In this document: one piece after another, positions 35,246-44,235 of the stretch
Layout: each line of letters begins with the position of its first letter
Numbering within the stretch: the first letter of the stretch is position 1
NCBI GenBank assembly: GCA_017858255.1
Contig: JAFMBV010000005.1
Span: forward strand, 1-64,000
Origin: Bacteriovoracaceae bacterium
Lineage (GTDB): Bacteria; Bdellovibrionota; Bacteriovoracia; Bacteriovoracales; Bacteriovoracaceae
Reading direction: 5' to 3'
Length of the DNA stretch: 64,000 bases
Notes under the pieces: generated by a model
Seen by the model: only the letters and a program-made list of their open reading frames with translations
Told to the model about the DNA's origin: nothing
Database searches by the model: none
Program-made: the position numbers and the translations under genes

Positions 35246-36439
35246 ATGGCAAATAGCGTCAGAAGCGGTCTGGAAGTGCTTTTAGAAGACAAAGCCCTTC
35301 AAAAAAAGATGTCAGGTAGACTCGGTTTCCTTGGGCATTCCTGTGCTGTAACAGATCACCTTGACTTAGGTCTTGAAGCTCTCCTTAAAACTTTTGGCAA
35401 GAGACTCGTTAAGGCCTTCGGGCCCCAACACGGTTTTGTTACAGACGTTCAAGACAATATGATTGAGTCAAAAGACTATATTCACCCTTATTTTAACATT
35501 CCTATTCATAGCCTTTATGGCGAAACACGCTTCCCAACAGATGAAATGCTTGAAGGTATCGATACTTTAATCGTCGATCTACAAGACGTTGGAACGCGCG
35601 TTTATACCTACATTACAACCCTGGCATTAGTGATGGAGAGGTGTGAGGCAAAGAATATAAAAGTTGTCGTTCTAGATCGTCCAAATCCAGTTGGGGGTGA
35701 AATAATCGAAGGTCCAGTTCTTCAGGATCAATGGCGCTCATTTGTTGGTCATCACCCGATACCCCAAAGACATGGGTTAACAATGGGAGAGGTGGCAAAA
35801 CTCCAACAAAAGCTCTTTACACCCAATTGTGAGCTCGAAATTATTCAAATGGAGAATTGGAAAAGAAGCTATTTTTGGAAAGATTTAAATCGTCACTGGA
35901 TTAATCCTTCGCCAAACCTTCCCACCATGGAATCTGCCATAACATTTTGTGGCACAGTATTGTACGAAGGAACAAATATTAGCGAAGGGCGCGGGACCAC
36001 AAGATCCTTGGAAGTTTTAGGTGCTCCAGGAATCGAACCTTTTAGTTTTAGGGATCGTCTTTTAGATAAATTAAAAGAAACAGATTTATCTGGATTTACG
36101 ATTAGACCGCTTCAGTTTCATCCAATGTTTCAAAAGCATAGCGATAAAACTTGCGGTGGTATTCATATTCATCCAACCCAACCAGATATTTTCAAGTCAT
36201 GGCGCTTAGGGGCCTTCCTTTTAAAGTGCTTTTATGAAGAAGAGGCTTTTCAGTTTAAGTGGAATGATCATCCCTATGAATATGAAACAAGTTCACTGGC
36301 CATAAACTATATAAATGGCAGTGAGGATTTAAAAAACTGGGTTGAAAATAGTGGCTCTTACGACGATCTTATAAAAATAGATCAACAAGGCCATAGTGAG
36401 TATAAAAACTTGAGAGAAGACATTTTAATTTATCGCTAA
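35246..36439 (+). CDS. NamZ/DUF1343-like exo-beta-N-acetylmuramidase
   Basis: 397 residues. The DUF1343 blocks are clear: GFLGHSCAV, AFGPQHGF, DLQDVGTRVYTYITTL, LDRPNPVGG, NPSPNLPTMESAITFCGTVLYEGTNISEGRGTTR (only portions quoted) and HIHPTQPDIF. NamZ (Bacillus) cleaves terminal MurNAc from peptidoglycan fragments. There is no signal peptide, so this copy should act in the cytoplasm on imported or internal muropeptides, which would suit cell-wall recycling or use of prey wall. No other recycling gene is beside it. Confidence 0.85.
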   Translation: MANSVRSGLEVLLEDKALQKKMSGRLGFLGHSCAVTDHLDLGLEALLKTFGKRLVKAFGPQHGFVTDVQDNMIESKDYIHPYFNIPIHSLYGETRFPTDEMLEGIDTLIVDLQDVGTRVYTYITTLALVMERCEAKNIKVVVLDRPNPVGGEIIEGPVLQDQWRSFVGHHPIPQRHGLTMGEVAKLQQKLFTPNCELEIIQMENWKRSYFWKDLNRHWINPSPNLPTMESAITFCGTVLYEGTNISEGRGTTRSLEVLGAPGIEPFSFRDRLLDKLKETDLSGFTIRPLQFHPMFQKHSDKTCGGIHIHPTQPDIFKSWRLGAFLLKCFYEEEAFQFKWNDHPYEYETSSLAINYINGSEDLKNWVENSGSYDDLIKIDQQGHSEYKNLREDILIYR

Positions 36440-36486
36440 TAAAATTTAAAAAAAAGAATTTAAGGCAAGAAGTTAATTAAGGGAAA

Positions 36487-36693
36487 ATGATGACATTAGA
36501 AGAAGCAATTAATTTATTAAAAAATGCTGTTAAGGACTCGCACCTCAATAATCAAAAACATATCGATCTGACCTTGGTCGATGCAAGCGTTAGATCAGAG
36601 TACGAGAAGGCGATGATGGTTTGTCGCTCACAAGTAGCTCAAGGTCTTATCAGTGATGATGATCTTAATGCGCGGCTCGGTCTTACTTCATGA
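36487..36693 (+). CDS. Small protein of unknown function (68 aa)
   Basis: 68 residues, AAGGG upstream of ATGATG. Soluble and helical (LEEAINLLKNAVKDSHLNNQ), no motif. Overlaps the next gene by four bases, so it is likely translated and coupled to it. Short N-terminal and C-terminal helices flank a charged middle. Family unknown. Confidence 0.55.
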   Translation: MMTLEEAINLLKNAVKDSHLNNQKHIDLTLVDASVRSEYEKAMMVCRSQVAQGLISDDDLNARLGLTS

Positions 36694-37490
36694 TTAAAGG
36701 TCTTCTCGTAGCACTCGTCCTGCCGCTTCTCTCAGGAATATCCGTAGCTAATGACGATATATCTCGCTGGGATACTCGTTATGAAGCCTTTGCTCGCTCC
36801 AACCCTATCGGCGCCTATGCGAGGGCCGAGTTCGGCTACAGCATTCCATTATGGGGTGAATACGATCTAAAAAAACCACTTTATGGATTTGTACGCCCTA
36901 TGGCACGTTTTCAGACAAGCGGCTTAGTTAACAATGCCATGGTAGGACTTGAATTTAATCCCATCTCTTTTTTGTCTTTCTTCGCTGCCAAAAGTTATAT
37001 GAGACGCGATTTAAAGAAATTGGATAATTTTGATTGTGAAGATATCACCTGTAAGTCTAGCGATATTAGAAGAAATATTTGGGGTTTTAAGTTTGCCTTA
37101 AAATTTGCGAATGTCTTTATGCTCAACCGTTTTCAGTGGCACACGACTTCAGTTGAGCAGAATCAGAAACTAGGTTTTGCAGATGAACAAGGCACACTAA
37201 TTGGTAGTGGAAGTAAGGATAAGTTATTTCAATCGGTCCACGTTCTTGGATACGACATAAATAAGACCCATGGATTTGGGGCACTTCACAAAAGAAATTT
37301 TACGAAAAATAGTCGTCAAGATTCGGCCATGACAGTTGCCCTCTACAAGTACGTTTATTGGGATAAGTCTCAAGTTGATTGGAATATCCTAAGTGGACCC
37401 GGTGTATTTCATACCCGTCAAGGCACTAAACACCCGATGTTATTCTTTCTCCTTCAATACCGACCTCAAAAAGGCTGGACACTCTTCTAG
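36690..37490 (+). CDS. Outer-membrane-type secreted protein
   Basis: 266 residues with signal peptide IKGLLVALVLPLLSGISVA. The mature part is strand-rich with aromatic girdle residues (RAEFGYSIPLWGEYDL, FVRPMARFQTSG, RRNIWGFKFALKFA) and ends WTLF, consistent with a small barrel of 8-12 strands. Two cysteines (DCEDITC) could form a loop disulfide. Four-base overlap with the small gene upstream. Family unknown. Confidence 0.6.
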   Translation: MIKGLLVALVLPLLSGISVANDDISRWDTRYEAFARSNPIGAYARAEFGYSIPLWGEYDLKKPLYGFVRPMARFQTSGLVNNAMVGLEFNPISFLSFFAAKSYMRRDLKKLDNFDCEDITCKSSDIRRNIWGFKFALKFANVFMLNRFQWHTTSVEQNQKLGFADEQGTLIGSGSKDKLFQSVHVLGYDINKTHGFGALHKRNFTKNSRQDSAMTVALYKYVYWDKSQVDWNILSGPGVFHTRQGTKHPMLFFLLQYRPQKGWTLF

Positions 37491-37542
37491 TAAGGTCCCT
37501 AGCCGCCGCGCACTAATCGCCCTAATTTAATCTCATTAATCA

Positions 37543-38310
37543 ATGACGAAGATCATCTTTTTTAATACATTTGTGAGCATGACAAATGTGCTTCGAAACA
37601 TTCTCCTCTTACTTAACTTCATTATCTTGATCGGGTGTGGAGCAAAAGAGAGTATCGAGCCTTTCACCAAGGCCATCACAACAGCAGAAAGTCAGGGCAA
37701 AGACCCTGAACTAAATATCGTTAGTGGTGGGTTTACCTTTGATGATATTTCCATAAATAATCCTGTCGGTAAAATACCTATTCCAATATTAGGAACCTTT
37801 GTTCAAAACCTCGCCAACGTTTTTGCCGATGTTTTTGTCTTGTTAAACAATGATTGGGAGGTCGACCAAGATGCCCAATTTATTGATATACCAAGTATTG
37901 ATAGTGAATACATCAATTCTATTCAGGTAAGAAATCTTGAATTTAAGATTGTGCCCAACTCTGATGAAAATATTAGTGAATCAACAAAGGCCGGCCGCAG
38001 GGCCCGCCTAGATTTCATTGAAAAAATTGATATATATATTGCGAATGATGAAATGCTGGCCCGTGGAGAATCAACTCTATTAGCGCGCTATCGCTACAAT
38101 AAGAACCAGCTCAAAGATTGTCTGTACGAATGTATCAAGCTAACAATTCAAAAAGATGGTGAAGGCCTCAATCCGAATATTGTTCCCTTGCTAAACAACG
38201 CTTCAAAACTTTATATATTTCCAAAAGTAGAAATTAACAGTATCCCGAAGGCAAAATTTCGTATTCGTGGAAAGATTGATTTTAGGCTTAAGTTTAAATT
38301 GCCTTTCTAA
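37543..38310 (+). CDS. Lipoprotein of unknown function
   Basis: 255 residues from ATG 37543, or 243 from ATG 37579, which gives a cleaner lipoprotein signal (MTNVLRNILLLLNFIILIGC). Neither start has a good ribosome site. Lipidation would be on the cysteine of IGCGAKES. The mature part is strand-rich (FKIVPNSDENI, RIRGKIDFRLKFKLPF) and recalls LEA14/Tic22-like small beta proteins, without a firm match. Its stop abuts the flagellin stop on the other strand with no gap. Confidence 0.6.
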   Translation: MTKIIFFNTFVSMTNVLRNILLLLNFIILIGCGAKESIEPFTKAITTAESQGKDPELNIVSGGFTFDDISINNPVGKIPIPILGTFVQNLANVFADVFVLLNNDWEVDQDAQFIDIPSIDSEYINSIQVRNLEFKIVPNSDENISESTKAGRRARLDFIEKIDIYIANDEMLARGESTLLARYRYNKNQLKDCLYECIKLTIQKDGEGLNPNIVPLLNNASKLYIFPKVEINSIPKAKFRIRGKIDFRLKFKLPF

Positions 38311-39144
38311 TTAACCTATTAGCTTTAAGGCGGCCCGAGTAAAGGTCATTCCCTCAGCTAGTGACTTCATACCGGCACTTTTAAGGATTTGAGATGAGGC
38401 AAGATTAGCTGAAGCTTCAGCAACATCAACATCTTCAATTTTTGATTTAGTCTCTTCATGATTAATAATATTAGTATCAAGGTTATTAACAGCATATTGC
38501 ATGCGGCTTTGAATTGAGCCAAGATAGGCCCTCTGGCCACTGATACTATTAATCGCCTCATCAAGTGAATTAAGGTTATCAAGAGCATCGGCCTTACTCT
38601 CTATCCCAGTGCTTCCAATTCCTAAACTACTGGAACTGGTATAATTGCCCTCAGTATCAAATTCAATTACATTTTCTTCGCCTTTATAAGATCCAACTTG
38701 AAAACGAAGAATACCCTGACCATCACCATTGATTACATTCGTTCCATTAAAGGAGGTGCTTTCGGCAATTCTATCAATTTCTGTGACAAGGCTTTGGTAT
38801 TCCTTATTAATGTGGCCTCGCTCTGGTTCGCCAAGGGTATCACTTGCTGATTGAACAGATAGCTCTCTTAACCTAACGAGAATATTGGATATTTCATTTA
38901 GCCCACCTTCTGCTGTTTGAACGAAGCTAATGCCATCGTTTGCATTTCTTTGGGCCTGTTTTTGTGAACGAACAAAACCATCTAGTTTTTTTGCATGGGC
39001 AATTCCCGCGCTATCATCCGCTGCCTTTTCAATCCTCTTACCACTTGAGAGCTGCCTTAAGGAGCGCGCCTCACTTTCGGAAGACTTCCTTAGGTTTGAC
39101 ATCAGTGTATTCAATGTAGAGTTTGGGGCGACTCTTACCGCCAT
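38311..39144 (-). CDS. fliC: Flagellin
   Basis: 277 residues from the ATG at 39144, nine bases from AGGAG; the ATG at 39150 is three bases from it. Only the D0-D1 core is present: N-terminal SNLRKSSESEARSLRQLSSGKRIEKAADDSAGIAHAK (read in parts) and C-terminal ASANLASSQILKSAG with a short variable middle. It is secreted through the flagellar export system to form the filament. A sigma28-type promoter lies about 45 bases upstream. The gene is alone here; other flagellar genes are not in the window. The end sequence LTFTRAALKLIG differs from the usual LLLQ ending. Confidence 0.93.
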   Translation of the reverse strand: MAVRVAPNSTLNTLMSNLRKSSESEARSLRQLSSGKRIEKAADDSAGIAHAKKLDGFVRSQKQAQRNANDGISFVQTAEGGLNEISNILVRLRELSVQSASDTLGEPERGHINKEYQSLVTEIDRIAESTSFNGTNVINGDGQGILRFQVGSYKGEENVIEFDTEGNYTSSSSLGIGSTGIESKADALDNLNSLDEAINSISGQRAYLGSIQSRMQYAVNNLDTNIINHEETKSKIEDVDVAEASANLASSQILKSAGMKSLAEGMTFTRAALKLIG

Positions 39145-39193
39145 ACTCATAATCTCCTTAACTAAGCCCCTATAATTACGGACCTTATAATCC

Positions 39194-39220
39194 TCATCGG
39201 AAAAAACCACTATTTCTTGA
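39194..39220 (-). promoter_or_regulatory. Sigma28 (FliA)-type promoter for flagellin
   Basis: On the minus strand TCAAGAAA, then 11 bases, then TCCGATGA. The FliA consensus is TAAAGTTT, 11 bases, GCCGATAA, so spacing is exact and the CCGAT core matches. The start of transcription is expected near 39187, giving a 40-base leader with AAGGAG before the flagellin start. Confidence 0.6.
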
Positions 39221-39293
39221 GTATTTTAGTTTACAAGAAAGCACCTGTATCTTTTGTCCTTTAATTGAATCAAATTTGCTTTAAAATAGGCCA

Positions 39294-40238
39294 ATGAAAC
39301 AATTAAATGCAATTTACCGCAAGCGCTGGCAAGAAAATCGTTTTTACTTAGAAGAAAAGGGTCTTAGGGCCTTTCCCCTTCATGAGGATCGCAAAATTCC
39401 CCGTAGAGACCCCATGGCCATACTTTTTCGTATTTTTGCCTGGGCACTCCGGCTTACCCCTTTTTATAAATGGGGTTTAAAAAATGCTCAAAAAATTTCC
39501 CCAATAGAAAACCGCTTAACTTCTTCAAAAATAGGAAAAGGCTCTATACGAATCCTTCACTTGAGTGATCTTCATTTAGACGAATGCCCTGTATCTCAAG
39601 AAGACATACTTTGGGCCATAAAAGAGAGTGGCCCCTATGACTTCGCCTGCATAACAGGTGATCTTTCTACGGGATGGCCAATAGATGAAATCACAAAGAA
39701 TAAAGTGAGGGAGATTATAAAGGCATTAAAACCAAAATATAAAACCTTCTTTATTCTTGGTAACCACGATTCTGGTCACATCGTTCCCTATTTAGAAAAC
39801 CAAGGCGTAGAAGTCCTGACAAATCAAATTGCCACCTTCCCTAAAGACGGCATACTCCCTTGCCCCATTGAGTTTGTTGGCACCGATGATCCCCACTATT
39901 TTTACCAAAAAGATGCTTTAAGGATTTTACAAGAAGGTAAGAGAGAAAGTTTTAGGGTTGGCCTTATCCACACTCCGGAACTTTATAAAGAAGCTCAACA
40001 AAGCGGAATTGATCTCTATCTATGTGGACACACTCATGGGGGCCAAATTGCTTTACCTGGTGGCATTCCTGTAATTAGAAGAGTCTATCGTGGAAAAAGA
40101 TTTGCGAAAGGTCCTTGGCGATATTCAGGTATGCTAGGTTACACCTCTAGTGGTGTAGGGACATCTTCTATGCCAATTCGCTTTTTTACTAAAGCAGAAG
40201 TGATCGTCCATGAAGTTGTACCTAGGGGCGAAGGTTAA
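39294..40238 (+). CDS. Metallophosphoesterase (calcineurin-like)
   Basis: 314 residues. Metal-binding blocks in order: LHLSDLHLDE, ITGDLSTG, LGNHDSGH, GLIHTPEL and CGHTHGGQI, all in the right order for the YkuE/YaeI class of membrane-associated phosphoesterases. A hydrophobic stretch (residues ~40-60: AILFRIFAWALRLTPFYKWG) precedes the domain and could associate with membrane. Some relatives hydrolyse UDP-diacylglucosamine or phospholipids; the substrate is not determined here. Overlaps the convergent regulator gene by four bases. Confidence 0.85.
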   Translation: MKQLNAIYRKRWQENRFYLEEKGLRAFPLHEDRKIPRRDPMAILFRIFAWALRLTPFYKWGLKNAQKISPIENRLTSSKIGKGSIRILHLSDLHLDECPVSQEDILWAIKESGPYDFACITGDLSTGWPIDEITKNKVREIIKALKPKYKTFFILGNHDSGHIVPYLENQGVEVLTNQIATFPKDGILPCPIEFVGTDDPHYFYQKDALRILQEGKRESFRVGLIHTPELYKEAQQSGIDLYLCGHTHGGQIALPGGIPVIRRVYRGKRFAKGPWRYSGMLGYTSSGVGTSSMPIRFFTKAEVIVHEVVPRGEG

Positions 40239-40636
40239 GCCGCCACTGCATCTCTAGCAATCTGCCTATCTATTTTAAACCTTTTAAAAGCTGTCCATGT
40301 CGCTTTGGCCAAGCGAGAAGAAATTTCTTTCTTATCTAAGAAACAGCAGCAAACAGAATCAAGATCTTTAATCAACTGCTCGTCATGGCGCACTTGAAGC
40401 ATAACCACGGGCATACGATGACCTATAGCTTTACTTAAAAGGACACCGTCATTATCTGGCATAGTGATATCAGTGACCAGGACTTGAAAGTTTTCCTGTT
40501 CTAATAATTTTAGAGCATCATCTTTGTTTTTGGCACAAGTTGTAGTGAAGCCTTGTTCATTTAAAATTGTGCTCATTTTCTCCAAAAGCGTTAAATCCTC
40601 ATCAACTAGCAAAACGTGCAACCTAAGGACATCCAT
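40235..40636 (-). CDS. Stand-alone response-regulator receiver protein, atypical
   Basis: 133 residues, receiver domain only. Acidic pair D12/E13/D14 in LLVDEDL, phosphoacceptor D56 in VTDITMPDNDG, and K102 in FLDKKE are all present. The conserved Ser/Thr after beta-4 is missing: VVML is followed by Q instead of T (VVMLQVRHD). The C-terminus adds a short helix but no output domain. A CCC run precedes the lysine. Likely acts by protein contact in a phosphorelay or chemotaxis-like route; no kinase is adjacent. Confidence 0.8.
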   Translation of the reverse strand: MDVLRLHVLLVDEDLTLLEKMSTILNEQGFTTTCAKNKDDALKLLEQENFQVLVTDITMPDNDGVLLSKAIGHRMPVVMLQVRHDEQLIKDLDSVCCCFLDKKEISSRLAKATWTAFKRFKIDRQIARDAVAA

Positions 40637-40666
40637 AACTTCCCTCGCAAACTAAGGTGGGTCTTT

Positions 40667-40688
40667 TATGAGTTGTTTATTACTCATA
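40667..40688. repeat. Inverted repeat upstream of the regulator gene
   Basis: TATGAGT and ACTCATA form seven-base arms with an eight-base T-rich loop, 31 bases before the regulator start on the minus strand. Possible operator or leader hairpin. Confidence 0.25.
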
Positions 40689-40884
40689 GGTTTATTATCA
40701 ATGGAACATTGAACAAATCTCAGGAAAGGACTAAGTATTTAAGAAACTACAATTATTTTGGGGGGTTATATTAAAAACTGAAAATAGATGAAATCATTAA
40801 AAGTAGGCTGATTCTTAAAAAACACCTATAAAATATGGCAAAACGGCTGGTTTAAGCGACTACTAGTTTATTTGAATATTGAGA

Positions 40885-41094
40885 CTAAAGACGCCTAAAG
40901 TCTGCCTCAACAATATCTTCACTTTTGCTCTTTTGCCCTGCTTGACGATAACCATTATTAGATTGGGCATTGTTTTGAAAGGCATCTTCTTTCATACCTT
41001 TCACTTGCGTTGCCCCTCTAAAAAAAGAGCGGACGAACAAGAAAAGAAAATAGAAGAACAATCCTTTAAGGATAAATTGGATAACCATACGCAT
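40885..41094 (-). CDS. Small single-helix membrane protein
   Basis: 69 residues: one membrane helix near the N-terminus (FILKGLFFYFLFLFVRSFF), then a polar low-complexity region, ending EDIVEADFRRL. The closing D-I-V-x-A-D-F pattern is seen in small bacterial membrane proteins of unknown role. ATG codons at 41094 and 41088 are both possible, with TAGGG upstream. The opposite-strand frame over the same bases is less protein-like. Confidence 0.55.
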   Translation of the reverse strand: MRMVIQFILKGLFFYFLFLFVRSFFRGATQVKGMKEDAFQNNAQSNNGYRQAGQKSKSEDIVEADFRRL

Positions 41095-41281
41095 ACCCTA
41101 CCTTAAGTTGATGAAGCTTTAAAGTTAGCAGGTCCTTTTTGACATAGAATTGACCTTTTATTGGGTAATGGCCACGTAATTTCAAGTTATTGCCCCTAGT
41201 CTATAGCATCTAGTTTTGCTAGGATGCCCTGTAATAAAAGAAGAGCAAAATATAGCGTAAGTTCCAGAGAGGTTAGCTGCC

Positions 41282-42877
41282 ATGAGTAAAAATAATCAAA
41301 CCACTATTAATCTCGTCCATTGGGCCGATATGACGGCCGATCGTATTATTAGACAGCTTGGAGACAAGGACTCTTACACTGTTGCCAGTGGGATTACCCC
41401 ATCTGGAACAGTACATTTTGGTAATTTTAGAGAAGTCATCACCGTAGACTTCGTTGCTCGCGCTTTAAGAAATCGAGGCAAAGAAGTACGGTTTATTTTC
41501 AGTTGGGATGATTACGATACATTTAGAAAAATACCAAAGAATATGCCCAAGCAAGAAGAACTAGAAAAATTCATGTTCCAACCCATAGTTGATACTCCTG
41601 ACCCTTACGGTGAGAGAGAATCATACGCCGCCCTTCATGAAAAAAACTTTGAGTCTCAACTCGCGAAAGTTGGAATAAAAGTAGAGAACCTCTATCAGGC
41701 CAAGAAGTATCGCGCCGGTGAATATAAACAAGGTATAGAGAAGGCCTTAAACGAAACAGAGACTATTAAGAAAATACTTAATCAATTTAGAAAAGAACCA
41801 TTAACAGATGATTGGTTACCAGTGTCTGTATATTGTGAAAAATGCAACACTGATAACAAAATAACACAGAAGAAATGGGACGGCACTCACCTAACTTATC
41901 ATTGCGAAAACTGTAGTCACGATGGATCAGAACTATTGAGTGAGACGAGTCGCCTTAAGCTTCCTTGGCGCATCGATTGGCCGATGAGATGGGCACATGA
42001 AAAAGTAGACTTTGAGCCAGGTGGTAAAGACCATTCAAGCCAAGGCGGTTCTTTTAGTACTGCTAAAGACATTGTTAAGGTCTTTGATTGGCAAGCTCCG
42101 ATATACCTCCAGTACGACTTCGTATCAATTAAAGGTGGCGGAGGGAAAATGAGTTCCTCTAGTGGTGAGGTCGTAACAGTTAACGATGTCCTAAATATCT
42201 ATGAGCCTGAAATGGTAAGATGGATATTTGCTAGTTATAAATCAAATGTAGACTTTGCCGTAAGCTTTGATCTCGACGTCGTAAAAACTTATGAAGATTT
42301 TGACCGACAAGAACGCCTTACATTTGGGGTAGATGAGGGAAATGAGAAGAAAGTGGCCATGGCAAAAAGAGTCTACGAACTCTCTCAAATAGAGGCCATG
42401 CCCGAAAAAATGCCCTTTCAACCCAGCTTTCGTCACCTTACCAATGTTCTTCAAATACATGATGGAAATATCGAAAAAGCGAGAGAGTATTATCAAGATC
42501 AAATAGAGAATGAGCGCGACGAAAGACGCTTTAAAGAGAGAGCAAATTGCGCACTCAACTGGCTAGAGAACTTCGCCCCTGTTGACTTTAAATTTTCCAT
42601 CAATAAAGAAGCTCCAAAAGTAGATTTAGAAGAATCCGGAAGAAGCTATCTCCAAGAAGTAAGTAAGATGCTTGATGGCCATGGAGATTTCTCTAGCGAT
42701 GAAGAACTACATGAAAAACTCTACGAAATTATGCATTCATTTGAGCTTAAGCCTGGGGATATCTTCCCTCTTTGCTATAACATACTTATCAACAAGCCAA
42801 AGGGACCAAAACTCGCGGGGTTTATGAGAACAATCGGGCTGAAAAAAGTAAATGAACTTATCAGAGGTGTTCTTTAG
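41282..42877 (+). CDS. lysS: Lysyl-tRNA synthetase, class I
   Basis: 531 residues. Attaches lysine to tRNA-Lys. Class I signatures: the HIGH-type motif in TPSGTVHFGNFREV, a zinc-ribbon with CEKC...CENC (residues ~180-215), and the KMSKS-type loop GGGKMSSSSGEVV. The C-terminal helical domain covers the last ~170 residues. Most bacteria use class II LysRS; class I is typical of archaea, spirochaetes, alphaproteobacteria and scattered others. It is followed by pepP with a two-base gap, so one operon. Confidence 0.93.
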   Translation: MSKNNQTTINLVHWADMTADRIIRQLGDKDSYTVASGITPSGTVHFGNFREVITVDFVARALRNRGKEVRFIFSWDDYDTFRKIPKNMPKQEELEKFMFQPIVDTPDPYGERESYAALHEKNFESQLAKVGIKVENLYQAKKYRAGEYKQGIEKALNETETIKKILNQFRKEPLTDDWLPVSVYCEKCNTDNKITQKKWDGTHLTYHCENCSHDGSELLSETSRLKLPWRIDWPMRWAHEKVDFEPGGKDHSSQGGSFSTAKDIVKVFDWQAPIYLQYDFVSIKGGGGKMSSSSGEVVTVNDVLNIYEPEMVRWIFASYKSNVDFAVSFDLDVVKTYEDFDRQERLTFGVDEGNEKKVAMAKRVYELSQIEAMPEKMPFQPSFRHLTNVLQIHDGNIEKAREYYQDQIENERDERRFKERANCALNWLENFAPVDFKFSINKEAPKVDLEESGRSYLQEVSKMLDGHGDFSSDEELHEKLYEIMHSFELKPGDIFPLCYNILINKPKGPKLAGFMRTIGLKKVNELIRGVL

Positions 42878-42879
42878 AA

Positions 42880-44235
42880 ATGGAAGAGACAAACTTTATA
42901 AAGAGGCAAAACAATCTATTAAGCGCTATCGAAGAAGGTATCGTGATTATTCCAGGCGCTGGCTTAAGACAAAAAAGCCATGACACTGAATTTCCTTTTC
43001 GACAAAATAGTGATTTTAAATACTTCACAGGATTTAACGAGCCTGATGCCACTTTAGTTTTAAAAAAATCTAAGGAAGGCGCAGTCGAGAGTCATTTATT
43101 TTTACAGGAAAAAAATCCTGAAATGGAAATGTGGACGGGTATAAGGCTTGGTTCAGAAAAGGCACCTGAAGTTCTTCCTGTAGATCATGCCTATCCTAAC
43201 CATGAATTTTCAAAACGACTCCCAGAATTATTTAGAAATCACCAAAACCTCTACTATAATTTCTTTAACCAAGATCTTCAAAAGAGCGTAACCAAGACGC
43301 TGCAATCTCTTGGTGGAAAAAGAAAAGAAAAATTCCATAGTCCCTTGCACTGGCACCATCTTTCACCTCTTATCGGAATGTTGAGACTGAGGAAAGATAA
43401 AAATGAAATCCTTGCGATGAAACAAGCGGCTAATTTAACTAATATAGGTCACAGGGCCGCCATGGCCTTGGCCAAGCCAGGTGTAAACGAAAAAGAAATT
43501 GATCAACTCCTTAACTACCTTTTCTCACAAGAAAATGGTGAGGGCACAGCATACGACTCCATTGTTGCTGGGGGTAAGAATGCACTAATACTTCACTATA
43601 TTAATAATAATCAAATATTGAATGACGGTGACTTGGTCCTCATCGATGCAGGTGCTCAGGTCAATACTTATGCTGGTGACGTGACTAGAACTTTTCCAGT
43701 AAATGGTAAATATACCCAAGCGCAAAAAGATCTTTACCAAGTTGTACTGGATTCCCAAAAATTAGCGATGGGCCATATGAAAATTGGTGCGACTTTAAAG
43801 GAAATTCATACAAGTACATGTCAGGCACTTTTAAAATCTATGATGGATGCCCAGATATTAAAGGGAAGCTTTGATGAGTTATGGGAAAAGGACGCTTACC
43901 GCGCCTACTATCCCCATGGAACTGGACATTGGCTTGGCCTTGATGTTCATGATCAATCTCCTTATCTAGATGATGATCTAAATGAGATAACTCTTGATGA
44001 GGGTATGGTATTTACATGTGAGCCTGGACTTTATTTTCCAGAAGGTGATTCTAATATACCCAAAGAATGGCAAGGAATGGGCATTCGTATTGAAGATGAT
44101 ATTCTTATTACCCAATCAGGTCCTGAGAATCTCACGCGTTCAATTCCAAAAGAAGTTAAAGAAGTGGAGGATGCATGCAACGAAGATATAAGATCCATCT
44201 TGGAAAAACTCTCTTCACCCTCATTACTCTCCTAA
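42880..44235 (+). CDS. pepP: Xaa-Pro aminopeptidase (aminopeptidase P)
   Basis: 451 residues. N-terminal creatinase-like domain (residues ~1-165: AGLRQKSHDTEFPFRQNSDFKYFTGFNEPDA) and M24B pita-bread domain with metal ligands in LIDAGAQVNTYAGDVTRTF (two Asp), HGTGHWLGLDVHD (His) and CEPGLYFP and GIRIEDDI (two Glu). Cleaves N-terminal residues before proline. Cytoplasmic; no signal peptide. Its last 61 bases overlap the following gene. Confidence 0.93.
   Translation: MEETNFIKRQNNLLSAIEEGIVIIPGAGLRQKSHDTEFPFRQNSDFKYFTGFNEPDATLVLKKSKEGAVESHLFLQEKNPEMEMWTGIRLGSEKAPEVLPVDHAYPNHEFSKRLPELFRNHQNLYYNFFNQDLQKSVTKTLQSLGGKRKEKFHSPLHWHHLSPLIGMLRLRKDKNEILAMKQAANLTNIGHRAAMALAKPGVNEKEIDQLLNYLFSQENGEGTAYDSIVAGGKNALILHYINNNQILNDGDLVLIDAGAQVNTYAGDVTRTFPVNGKYTQAQKDLYQVVLDSQKLAMGHMKIGATLKEIHTSTCQALLKSMMDAQILKGSFDELWEKDAYRAYYPHGTGHWLGLDVHDQSPYLDDDLNEITLDEGMVFTCEPGLYFPEGDSNIPKEWQGMGIRIEDDILITQSGPENLTRSIPKEVKEVEDACNEDIRSILEKLSSPSLLS

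Noticed and set aside
40879-41106. Plus-strand frame of 75 residues
   Set aside because: It is antisense to the small membrane protein, has no ribosome site and an unlikely composition; the minus-strand frame is better.
41100-41281. Possible T-box or other riboswitch before lysS
   Set aside because: No T-box sequence, conserved hairpin set or terminator/antiterminator pair seen.
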